In this document: positions 1-7,737 of the stretch, one piece after another
Layout of the letters: every line of letters begins with the position of its first letter
Position numbering within the stretch: position 1 is the first letter of the stretch
Assembly: GCA_965217565.1 (NCBI GenBank)
Contig: CBDCIS010000003.1
Coordinates: forward strand, 248,001-312,000
Source: CBDCIS01 sp965217565
GTDB lineage: Bacteria > Chloroflexota > Dehalococcoidia > Lucifugimonadales > CATOSD01
Length of the DNA: 64,000 nt
Direction of reading: 5' to 3'
Notes under the pieces: generated by a model
Seen by the model: only the letters and a program-made list of their open reading frames with translations
What the model was told of the DNA's origin: nothing
The model's database searches: none
Made by a program: the position numbers and the translations under genes

Positions 1-944
1 GTGATGAGGTCCCCGTCGCGATTGTCAACGCGGAAATCATAGCATACACCGACCAGACCGAAATCCTAACCACGCAGGAGTTGCTACCACTGGTACACGC
101 TGCTATAGGAGACCTGAACGGCCGTGCCGTTGCAAAGGAACCCGTCCAAGACCCCGAGTCAGCTTGGAGTGGCAGTGACCATTTGTGCTTCCACACCCTT
201 GGCGTTCCTTCAGTGGTAATGTTTCCGCTGCAAGGGCACGGCGGGCCGGATTTGCCGTCCTACTGGAGCCTTTACCACACTCCGGCTGAGAATATGGAAC
301 GTGTGGACCAACAAGCTCTGGAGGCCAACATCCGTGCTTGGGCTCTGGTAAGCAGCCGATTGGCCAACGGTGAAGATGGGCTGATTGACCTCAATTCCCT
401 GGGTGAGGTGGCTGAGCGCGGGTTTGGGACTCTTCCAGAGGCCCAAAGGGTACGTCAGGCGATTCAAGAGGCCATCAACTTCTGCCGAAACTCTGACGCC
501 AGAAAGACATTACGTCAGTCCCTTTCCTTGAGCCGATTGCTCCACCGTAACCTGTACGCCTTCCACGGCACCAGGACACTGCTCCGCGGTCCGTCAGCAG
601 AGGAGGCCGTGATCAAGCTGCGAGAAGCGCGCCGTCTCCTGCCTCAGGACCGAGCACGAGCTGTAGAAGCTCTTTCTTCAATCCTCACTGCTGAAGTCTA
701 CCGTGATTTGAGCAGCGGTCCCTTGGAGAGGTTGCGACAAATTCAGGCGCGCGGCGCAGTGGTTTCACGCTTTCCGCCCTTCTGGCTCGACCTCTCTGAG
801 ATATGGCAGGCGCTTGAAGGAGAGAATGGTGTTTCCGAGGCCGACGCGTTGTCTCTTCTGGATGACAAAGCCCAAACCATCAGCGAGCAATCCCGGTCGT
901 GGGCGAGAGGTCTGGTGGCGGATCTGCACGCATTCTGTCAATAG
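1..944 (+). CDS. M28-family metallopeptidase, C-terminal part (5' end outside window)
   Basis: The reading frame is open from base 3, so the gene starts upstream of the window; the TTG at 81 is only an internal codon. The visible part has the end of an M28 zinc aminopeptidase domain: a SDH motif near the start, the G-V-P-S strand, and a YHTPAEN stretch that supplies the last metal-binding histidine in this family. About 170 residues of helical sequence without recognised motifs follow, which is longer than a minimal M28 domain. The likely role is release of amino acids from peptides, consistent with the amidase and peptide-type transporter genes that follow on the same strand after a 93-bp gap. 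The family call is firm; substrate and localisation cannot be judged without the N terminus. Confidence 0.75.
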   Translation, partial: DEVPVAIVNAEIIAYTDQTEILTTQELLPLVHAAIGDLNGRAVAKEPVQDPESAWSGSDHLCFHTLGVPSVVMFPLQGHGGPDLPSYWSLYHTPAENMERVDQQALEANIRAWALVSSRLANGEDGLIDLNSLGEVAERGFGTLPEAQRVRQAIQEAINFCRNSDARKTLRQSLSLSRLLHRNLYAFHGTRTLLRGPSAEEAVIKLREARRLLPQDRARAVEALSSILTAEVYRDLSSGPLERLRQIQARGAVVSRFPPFWLDLSEIWQALEGENGVSEADALSLLDDKAQTISEQSRSWARGLVADLHAFCQ

Positions 945-1037
945 GGTACGTGCCCGCAAATTGTGAGGCTCAGCGTGTGCACGGAAATGAATCTGGTTTG
1001 AGGCATCGTCAGACTACTGCCAGACTTGGAGGAGACA

Positions 1038-2480
1038 ATGGGAAATCTAGACCTGCTGTCCCAAGGGATCACTGAAATCGCTCCGCAGATCCGGGAGCGC
1101 AAGATTTCCCCGGTAGAGTTGACGCAGGCGGCAATTGCCCACGCTGAGAGAATGCAGGATGTTTTGACTTCTTTCATCACTCTCACTCCGGAATTGGCCC
1201 TTCGGCAGGCCCAGGAAATGGAGACGCTCCTTATGCGAGGCGAATATCTGGGGCCCCTTCACGGGATTCCCATAGGCCTCAAGGACATGATTCTCACTCA
1301 GGGAGTACGCACCACCGACGGGGGCAAACCACGGGAGAACTACGTGCCGGAATGGGACGCCCCAGTAGTAGAGAGGTGCAGGGCGGCGGGAGCGGTTCTC
1401 ATAGGCAAGGAAAACATGCACGAGATGGGTGCTGGATTTACTAGTGCCAACGCTTGGTACGGGCACGTGCGCAATCCGTGGGACCTCAATCGCTTTGCCG
1501 GCGGTTCCAGCGGAGGCTCGGCGGCCAATGTAGCTGCATTTGTGACCTTCGCCTCTCTTGGTACGGATGGAGGAGGCTCGGTACGACAGCCATCCGCAGT
1601 CTGCGGGATAGTAGGCCTGAAGCCGACCTATGGCAGAGTCCCCAACCGGGGAGCGCTTGAGGGTATGGATCCAGCCAACTTCCACATAGGCCCTCATACT
1701 CGCTCCGTACGCGACTCCGCCATCGTGCTTCGAGTTATCGCGGGCCATGATGCGCTCGATCCGTCCACCATCCCAATGCCGGTGGAGGACTATGACGCCG
1801 CTCTTGACCGCAGCACTAAAGGCTTGGTTATGGGCATACCGTCCAACCACTTCTTCGAGCCTCTAGATCCTCAGGTAGCAGACGCAGTGTCCAAGGCTAT
1901 CACGGTACTTGAGGAGTTCGGAGTAAAAGCCAAGAAGGTGGAGATCAAACACACCGAGCTTCTCCCCGCAATAAGGGCCGCGACAGCGTCTAGCGTTGTG
2001 CAGTACGAGTCCGATCTCAGGCGCGATCGCGAACAGTTCAGTCCAGAGATCCGTACATCTTATCTCAGCCGACAGTTTGTGTTGGCAAGTCACTTCATCA
2101 AGGCCCACCAAATGAGGAGGTTGTTCCAGCAAGAATGGCTCAGGGTGATGCAAGAAGTCGACTTCCTGGTCACTCCTACGACTCCGTTGCTACCTTGGAG
2201 ATTCGGCACCGAGAAAGTTAAGGTGGGTGATATGGAGGAGGACGTGTCCACCACGCCCACAGGGATTTCGGGCTGGGTTATGGGCCGGAATACCAGCCCG
2301 GCGAACATCACTGGTGTGCCCGCGATTACGGTTTCCTGCGGATTCTCCGAAGAAGGGTTGCCAATCGGTCTCCAGATTATGGGCAGGCCGTGGGAGGACA
2401 GCCTCGTGCTCCGGGTAGCTCATCAATACGAACAAGCCACTGATTACTCGGGCAGGGTACCCGCAGCGGTGACGAACTGA
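1038..2480 (+). CDS. Amidase signature-family amidase (GatA/AtzE-like)
   Basis: A 480-residue amidohydrolase of the amidase signature family, which hydrolyses amides with a Ser-cisSer-Lys triad. All three residues are visible: Lys82 in GIPIGLKD, Ser157 in the GGSSGGS loop and Ser181 in GTDGGGSVRQP; the 24-residue spacing of the serines is as in GatA. ATG 1038 is chosen over the TTG at 1026 because GGAGGA (1028-1033) lies 4 bases before it. A GatC-like small gene follows 71 bp downstream, so the pair may form a two-subunit amidase like AtzE/AtzG rather than the tRNA amidotransferase; no gatB lies nearby. The dimethylformamidase-like genes downstream suggest an amide-nitrogen pathway. The substrate is unknown. 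Confidence 0.92.
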   Translation: MGNLDLLSQGITEIAPQIRERKISPVELTQAAIAHAERMQDVLTSFITLTPELALRQAQEMETLLMRGEYLGPLHGIPIGLKDMILTQGVRTTDGGKPRENYVPEWDAPVVERCRAAGAVLIGKENMHEMGAGFTSANAWYGHVRNPWDLNRFAGGSSGGSAANVAAFVTFASLGTDGGGSVRQPSAVCGIVGLKPTYGRVPNRGALEGMDPANFHIGPHTRSVRDSAIVLRVIAGHDALDPSTIPMPVEDYDAALDRSTKGLVMGIPSNHFFEPLDPQVADAVSKAITVLEEFGVKAKKVEIKHTELLPAIRAATASSVVQYESDLRRDREQFSPEIRTSYLSRQFVLASHFIKAHQMRRLFQQEWLRVMQEVDFLVTPTTPLLPWRFGTEKVKVGDMEEDVSTTPTGISGWVMGRNTSPANITGVPAITVSCGFSEEGLPIGLQIMGRPWEDSLVLRVAHQYEQATDYSGRVPAAVTN

Positions 2481-2551
2481 CGTCGTCTTCATGATGGATC
2501 GACGCGCTTACCTAGTCCGGACAGGCATTGATGGACTCAGTGGAGGGTAAC

Positions 2552-2740
2552 ATGGCAGTCTCTAAGGAAACTCTGAGGAGAATGGTCGAGGAGATGGACC
2601 TCATCCCCTTGTCCGATGAAGAATTGGACCAGACTCTGCCCGAGGTTCAGGCTCTGGTAGATGCGATGAGCGAGCTTTCAGAGGTTGATATAATGGAAAC
2701 CAGGGTTTCTCATGTATTCCGGGCTGATCCAACAACCTAG
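2552..2740 (+). CDS. GatC/AtzG-like small subunit of amidase
   Basis: A 62-residue protein with the GatC pattern: an N-terminal helix, an LSDEELDQ motif, a helical ALVDAMSELSEVD segment and a C-terminal extended tail with VSHVFRADP, matching the belt-like tail by which GatC wraps GatA. ATG 2552 has GGAGGG at 2542-2547; an ATG at 2531 lacks such a site. Its position directly after the amidase supports an accessory subunit that stabilises that enzyme. The start of a paralogue of this gene survives at about 7443, fused to a permease remnant. Confidence 0.75.
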   Translation: MAVSKETLRRMVEEMDLIPLSDEELDQTLPEVQALVDAMSELSEVDIMETRVSHVFRADPTT

Positions 2741-2758
2741 CGATCGAATTGTGCAGCC

Positions 2759-3706
2759 ATGATAAGATTCCTAACTACACGGGCAATCACAGCGCTGATA
2801 ACAATCTGGGGCGCGTCACTCCTTGTGTTCATAGCAGTTCAGCTGGCACCGGGTGACTTTGCACAAAGCTATCTTGGTTACCAGGCTTCCGACGACCCGG
2901 AGTTGCTCGAGGCAGTAAGAAAGAAGTACGGACTGGATCGGCCCATGATTGTTCAATACTGGGCTTGGCTTGGCAATGTTTTACGAGGTGATCTTGGGAT
3001 CTCACTTCAAAGCCGCGAATCCGTGGCGCGCGAATTGGTAAACAGAGGTCGCGTAAGCATGGAATTGGCCCTGCTTGCGACCTTGTTCTCGGTGATGATG
3101 GGTATCCCTATCGGCCTTGCAGCGGCAATCTGGAGACATCGCCTTACCGGCGTTGTTATGCAGGCAATAGCCATTCTGGGGCTGTCCATCCCAAGCTTTG
3201 TTCTTGGCACCTTTCTGATTTTCATGGTGTCCAATTGGAGCATCGGGCTTCCTGTATCTGGCTACATTCCAATCACTGATGACTTGGCCGGGCACTTTGG
3301 CTCTATGCTTCTCCCCTCCGTGACACTCGGCGCCATCACTATGGCGGTAGTTGCCCGATTTACGAGATCAAGCGTATTGGATGTACTGTCCCAGGACTAC
3401 GTGAGGACAGCGTACAGCAAGGGATTAGAAGCCAGGACCGTGATGGGAAGACACGTGCTCCGCAACGCGCTAATTCCAACGGTAACGGTAGTCGGCATAA
3501 ATGTGGGATACCTCATGGGTGGAACCATCATCGTAGAGGTGCTTTACTCGTTGCCTGGAATGGGGCGTTACGTCCTTCGGGGCCTAGGCTCTCGGGATTT
3601 CCCAGTAGTTCAAGGAACAATACTGGCAGCCTGCGCAGTCTTCGTGCTCGCCAGCCTCGCCGCTGACGTTATCTATGCGTACCTCGATCCACGGATAAGA
3701 TACTGA
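2759..3706 (+). CDS. ABC transporter permease, DppB/OppB type
   Basis: A 315-residue inner-membrane permease of the dipeptide/oligopeptide/nickel family. It begins with the usual first transmembrane helix followed by a QLAPGD motif, has a large extracytoplasmic loop, then about five more membrane helices. The coupling-loop region with DYVRTAYSKGL and HVLRNALIPTVTV and the C-terminal LDPRIRY are diagnostic. It starts 18 bp after the GatC-like gene and precedes a DppC-type partner. No binding protein or ATPase gene accompanies this pair, so those components must come from elsewhere. Substrates are probably short peptides or amides, by context only. Confidence 0.9.
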   Translation: MIRFLTTRAITALITIWGASLLVFIAVQLAPGDFAQSYLGYQASDDPELLEAVRKKYGLDRPMIVQYWAWLGNVLRGDLGISLQSRESVARELVNRGRVSMELALLATLFSVMMGIPIGLAAAIWRHRLTGVVMQAIAILGLSIPSFVLGTFLIFMVSNWSIGLPVSGYIPITDDLAGHFGSMLLPSVTLGAITMAVVARFTRSSVLDVLSQDYVRTAYSKGLEARTVMGRHVLRNALIPTVTVVGINVGYLMGGTIIVEVLYSLPGMGRYVLRGLGSRDFPVVQGTILAACAVFVLASLAADVIYAYLDPRIRY

Positions 3707-3799
3707 TGTCTTGTATGCTGCTGCCTCGGAACCCAGGACTCATTCAAAGGCCAACCAAGTCAGCGCACGAAGTAATCTCTCCGGTAAGCTGGTATCAAC

Positions 3800-4687
3800 A
3801 TGAATGACTTGTTAGTAAGCGGTGCGGTTGACAAGTTTAACCGCCTGCTGCAGCTCCTTAAACGCGGGCCAACTGCATGGGTACCCGCCATTTGCTTGAT
3901 ATTCCTGATAGGCGCTTTCGCCATTGCCTGGATTGGCCCAAGCCTTGGGACCGGGGACCCGGAAGCGATGTATCCAACATTTGCATTCACATCCCCCTCG
4001 GCGCAATACCCTATGGGCAATGATTACCTGGGGCGTAGCGTACTGGCTCGCGTGGTTTTTGCGCTTCGCGTGTCTCTGGTTCTCTCCGCCGTTTCTGCCA
4101 TGCTGGCCGCGTTGGCGGGCACCTTTATCGGGATCACCGTCGGCTACCTCAAGGGGTGGACGGACGAAATTGTAATGCGGTTTATGGATATCCTGTTTGC
4201 GTTTCCTTCAATACTGGTGGCTATCCTGATAGCCACGATCCTTGGGCCAGGCCTATATAGCGTTGTCGTGATTATCTTCGTTATATCCTTGCCGTCGTTC
4301 ACCAGAATGGTTCGAGGACCGACATTGAGCGTCTGCGAGACAGAATACGTTACTGCCGCCCAATCAATAGGGGCCGCCCGTCCACGCATAGTCTTGCGAC
4401 ATGTGCTGCCAAACGTAATGGCCCCCATATTGGTGCAATTCTCTTATGCTTTATCCGTGGCGCTCATAATCGAAGGCTCTCTTAGCTTTCTGGGCCTGGG
4501 TGTACAACCGCCTCGGCCATCCTTAGGTTCCCTCTTGTTGGACGGAAAGAAATACATGGAGCTGGCGCCATGGATGGTGCTCTTTCCTGGAGTCGTTCTG
4601 GCATTGGCAGTCGTGAGCATCAATGTCTTCGGCGACTGGTTGAGAGACTACTTCGATCCTAGGTTGCGCGATTCCAGGCTGCAATAG
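3800..4687 (+). CDS. ABC transporter permease, DppC/OppC type
   Basis: A 295-residue partner permease. It shows the N-terminal helix, the MGNDYLGRSVLARVVFALRVSL motif region (degenerate form of GTDxxGRD), the coupling loop with EYVTAAQSIGAARPRIVLRHVLPN, and the C-terminal GSLSFLGLGVQPPRPSLG and LRDYFDPRLR motifs. It lies 93 bp after the DppB-type gene. Its last 260 bp are duplicated, nearly unchanged, at 7478-7737. It converges on the minus-strand dimethylformamidase-like gene, with 48 bp between the stops. Confidence 0.9.
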   Translation: MNDLLVSGAVDKFNRLLQLLKRGPTAWVPAICLIFLIGAFAIAWIGPSLGTGDPEAMYPTFAFTSPSAQYPMGNDYLGRSVLARVVFALRVSLVLSAVSAMLAALAGTFIGITVGYLKGWTDEIVMRFMDILFAFPSILVAILIATILGPGLYSVVVIIFVISLPSFTRMVRGPTLSVCETEYVTAAQSIGAARPRIVLRHVLPNVMAPILVQFSYALSVALIIEGSLSFLGLGVQPPRPSLGSLLLDGKKYMELAPWMVLFPGVVLALAVVSINVFGDWLRDYFDPRLRDSRLQ

Positions 4688-7071
4688 ACGCCCTCCCTTG
4701 CTTGGAGGTGCATTGCGGAGATTTTTGCATCTCCCTTAAGCCCGAACATCGGAAGCAAACCGATCAAGAACGTTCTTCATTATGCGGGACACATTGTTGT
4801 TGTAGTTGTTATGGGAAAGGCTCCCACACCAGGAGATGGAACCCACCGAGAAAACACCTCCACCGCCTGGCCCCTCAATGTACACCAGGTCGCCTCTAAC
4901 CAAGGGACTTTGGGTCCCCCCTTTCGGTGCTCTAAAGGGCAACTCCTCATCAGGACTAACTTGGTACTCGTCTGAAAAACCGGTACAAGTTGCCAGAACC
5001 AGAGCGTGGGGAGGGGTACCCAGACTGTAGTCCGCGCGGTCGATTTCAATACCTCCGGCACCACCCTGCTTTAGACCAAAGTCCCCGATAACCTCGTCCT
5101 TTCCGATGCCTTCAAAGATAAAGGCAGCCCTGGGATCGTAACTGCCCTCCAATCGGTGATAAGGTAAGCTTTCGTCGAATCCAATGCCGGAAAAGCCTAC
5201 GCCTATTAGCTTATACTCCGGCCGGCCCCTGGCTCGCCAGTTCACACCTGGCTCGCCAGTGAAGCTATGGTAGAATTCTCCGAGTTCTCCTTGTCCCAGC
5301 GGCGGGCCTGCCGTTCGACGCATCTCCATACAATGCGTGCTATCCTGAGGAAACGACACGACTGAGTAAAAACCGTTGCCGCCCAGGTACATGAGCCTCC
5401 CGCCACCGGTCAGATACGTCTCCATCGTGTCGAGGCCCTGTCCCGACCAGTACTCGGGATGGCTTCCCGTCACAACCACGTTGTAGGGCTTAAGGAGGTC
5501 CACACCTTCCAATTGAAGGTCTTCGTCGGTGGCCACGTCGTAGTCGTAGCCTTGCTCATCCAGCCAGTCCACCAGGTGCAAGTCCCCATTGAACTGCCAG
5601 GGACCGCCTCTGCCCATGTTTGGAAAGGAAAAGTTGTATTTGGGGCGCATGGTCATGATGGGGCGACGGCGGGAGGAGTAGAATACTTCGGAGTCATCAG
5701 TATGGATGTCATAGGTGCTATTCAGGTGGTTTTCTACTATGAACTTGTCTTGAGGGGAGACTGGCCCGGGCCACTCGGTAAGATATGGCATTCGGTCGTA
5801 CATATGGTTATTGGCGTAGGCAAGATAGCTATTGGTGGGCACCAGAAACAGGATCTTGGATGTAGAGGCGCCAATTGCCGGACGGACAAAGAACGGCACA
5901 TAATCCTCAGAGTCGCCCTCCGTAAGACGGGCACCGTACACCCCGCTCTTGAGGTCCGTTGGCACCTGGAACTCGAAGCTTACGTCCCATCGAGCGTCAT
6001 CCAGGTCATCGTCGTGAAAGTGAATGGCCCCATATTCCTGGGGAGCCATGTTGTAGTCGATATAGTTCGCTGTCCAGTTGTGACCTTTCATGGCCCGGGT
6101 GGGCCTGTTAACTGTGTTGCCGTGCAGGCCGTTCTTGGAGCTATCGGTGGCTAGGTCAGAGGAGAAGTCTCTACCAAAGTCCCAGGCTCCAACGAGGCTA
6201 TCCTCGAACTCTGAGGGCGAAGCGCCATCCCGGAGCGCTTCAAGCTCTTGTAAGCTCAGGCCGCGCCCGAAAACCGCTGGTCGGTCGATTTTACCGTTGT
6301 AGAGGCCAGCTATGCTCGGTCTAGCGGATTCCTCTCCCTCGCAGTAGCCCGCCATTATGAGTGGCATACCATTCTCAGCGATTCCCAACTGCCCGATGTC
6401 TCTTTCGACCACCGCAGCAGTGGGATCTTGAGGCCACATGGTCTTGGGTTGCTGGTACAGCAAAACCCTTCCAGTGGATGAGTCATAGGACGCAGCCACA
6501 AAGTGCCAGACGCCACGGCGCAGAGGCACGCCGGTGGAAATGCGCTCCACCCGCCCGTCGCTGCCCCCGACCCATAAGGTTAGGCCATTGTCGCCGTCCA
6601 GGACCAGGCCATAGCCTGTGCCACTGGAATCCGACCACTTGGTCAGCAGGCCTTGCGAGTCCTTGGTAGGGGTGGTAGAGGAGATCCAGGCTAGCAGCGT
6701 AAAGCTCTCCTTCATTCGCAAGAGCGGGTGGTCCGGGACGACGACGTAGGACCCTATCACCAATTTCTGGAACTGACCCGAAAAGGTCCCAACATTCTGA
6801 ACGAGCTTCTCCTTGAAACCCGGCCCCTCGGGGTTGAGGTCACCATGGATCAGCCGCACAATGTCGGCTTGGTAGCTTGGTAGCTTGCAACTCACCATAA
6901 ACCGAATTGTATCCCCTGCGCGTACGCTGAATCGGTCGGCATAGCCCACTATATCCATCGTATCCTCCCTGCGTTCGAAAACTCTTATGCGGGCATGTTA
7001 GCATCGGCCCAGCCTATTGACAAGAGCCTTGATGCGTCTGTTGGTTGCTGTACATCCGCCTCCTTCGAGGA
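4428..7071. repeat. Direct duplication, unit 1 (3' dppC plus dimethylformamidase-like gene)
   Basis: The block from within dppC through the whole minus-strand gene and its upstream region recurs at 7478-10143 in the same orientation. The ends near 6000-7071 and 9000-10143 are almost identical, the middle is more diverged, and similarity stops abruptly at CATCCGCCTCCTT (unit 1 continues CGAGG, unit 2 GCCAT). No IS end lies exactly at the boundaries. Confidence 0.85.
4736..6958 (-). CDS. N,N-dimethylformamidase large-subunit-like protein, copy 1
   Basis: A 740-residue protein resembling the large (beta) subunit of N,N-dimethylformamidase, an iron enzyme hydrolysing DMF to dimethylamine and formate. 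An N-terminal beta domain (about 1-75) is followed by a LamG/concanavalin-like domain (about 75-240, with FTLLAWI and GVWHFVAASYD) and the large C-terminal catalytic domain (about 300-740). The latter has YDYDVATDEDLQ, VVTGSHPEYWS and the Gly-rich GGGRLMYLGGNG strand. In the known enzyme iron is held by two Tyr and one Glu; the Glu of SHPEYW is my candidate ligand. No small-subunit gene is seen. It converges on dppC and has a paralogue next door. The physiological substrate may be another small amide. Confidence 0.75.
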   Translation of the reverse strand: MDIVGYADRFSVRAGDTIRFMVSCKLPSYQADIVRLIHGDLNPEGPGFKEKLVQNVGTFSGQFQKLVIGSYVVVPDHPLLRMKESFTLLAWISSTTPTKDSQGLLTKWSDSSGTGYGLVLDGDNGLTLWVGGSDGRVERISTGVPLRRGVWHFVAASYDSSTGRVLLYQQPKTMWPQDPTAAVVERDIGQLGIAENGMPLIMAGYCEGEESARPSIAGLYNGKIDRPAVFGRGLSLQELEALRDGASPSEFEDSLVGAWDFGRDFSSDLATDSSKNGLHGNTVNRPTRAMKGHNWTANYIDYNMAPQEYGAIHFHDDDLDDARWDVSFEFQVPTDLKSGVYGARLTEGDSEDYVPFFVRPAIGASTSKILFLVPTNSYLAYANNHMYDRMPYLTEWPGPVSPQDKFIVENHLNSTYDIHTDDSEVFYSSRRRPIMTMRPKYNFSFPNMGRGGPWQFNGDLHLVDWLDEQGYDYDVATDEDLQLEGVDLLKPYNVVVTGSHPEYWSGQGLDTMETYLTGGGRLMYLGGNGFYSVVSFPQDSTHCMEMRRTAGPPLGQGELGEFYHSFTGEPGVNWRARGRPEYKLIGVGFSGIGFDESLPYHRLEGSYDPRAAFIFEGIGKDEVIGDFGLKQGGAGGIEIDRADYSLGTPPHALVLATCTGFSDEYQVSPDEELPFRAPKGGTQSPLVRGDLVYIEGPGGGGVFSVGSISWCGSLSHNNYNNNVSRIMKNVLDRFASDVRA

Positions 7072-7441
7072 GGTCACAGTGTCCTTCTATCAGGGCGCAG
7101 ACGTACAATCTCTCTTGAGCCAAGGTTGAAGTGGATACGCAATTCTTGGTGTGACAAGTAAGGTTCGGCGAAGCGACCCAGACCCACACTTTGCCGTTGC
7201 CGCCAAAGGGCATCAATGGCGAATGCGCGTGGGCTGTAGCCATTGTGCAGGTTGGTGGCAGCCCTGACCGCAAAAATGGTCATCGCCGGTGTAAGAGATG
7301 ACCCATTAGAGCCTGTCCCAGAGGGGGTTTTGCGGCTAGGAGGAGTCGGCACAGGACGGTGGGATTCGCTAAACGACCCCGGCCTGAAGCGTCAAAGTGG
7401 GCGATAGCTTGACGCGGGGTGGGTGCCTTCTGTCATCGCCG
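7072..7441. other. Spacer between duplicated units, possible IS remnant
   Basis: No convincing gene. At 7306-7318 the sequence TTA-GAGCCTGTCC resembles the end (TTA-GAGCCTATCC) of the IS5-family element at 49264-50189, so a decayed IS end is possible. A minus-strand open frame of about 90 codons here has no recognisable protein motif. Confidence 0.3.
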
Positions 7442-7442
7442 C

Positions 7443-7737
7443 AGTTCAGGAGATGAACCTCATCCCGTTGTCCGACATACTGGTGCAATTCTCTTATGCT
7501 TTATCCGTGGCGCTCATAATCGAAGGTTCTCTTAGCTTTCTGGGCCTGGGTGTACAACCGCCTCGGCCATCCTTAGGTTCCCTCTTGTTGGACGGAAAGA
7601 AATACATGGAGTTGGCCCCATGGATGGTGCTTTTTCCTGGAGTGATACTGGCATTGGCCGTCGTGAGCATCAATGTATTTGGCGACTGGTTGAGAGACTA
7701 CTTCGATCCTAGGTTGCGCGATTCGAGACTGCAATAG
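7443..7737 (+). pseudogene. Deletion fusion: 5' GatC-like gene joined to 3' dppC
   Basis: The first codons read QEMNLIPLSD, matching EEMDLIPLSD of the GatC-like gene (about 2585-2620). At about 7478 the frame runs straight into ILVQFSYALSVALIIEGSLSF, the last 87 residues of the DppC permease at 4428-4687, ending with the same LRDYFDPRLRDSRLQ. A paralogous gatC-dppB-dppC stretch has therefore lost about 1.8 kb internally. The product would contain one or two membrane helices and could not act as a permease. Confidence 0.85.

Noticed and set aside
1047..1850. 267-codon minus-strand frame
   Set aside because: Antisense to the amidase catalytic region, whose triad is intact on the plus strand.
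5459..6154. 231-codon plus-strand frame
   Set aside because: Antisense to the dimethylformamidase-like gene and mirrored in the second copy; no ribosome binding site or domain.
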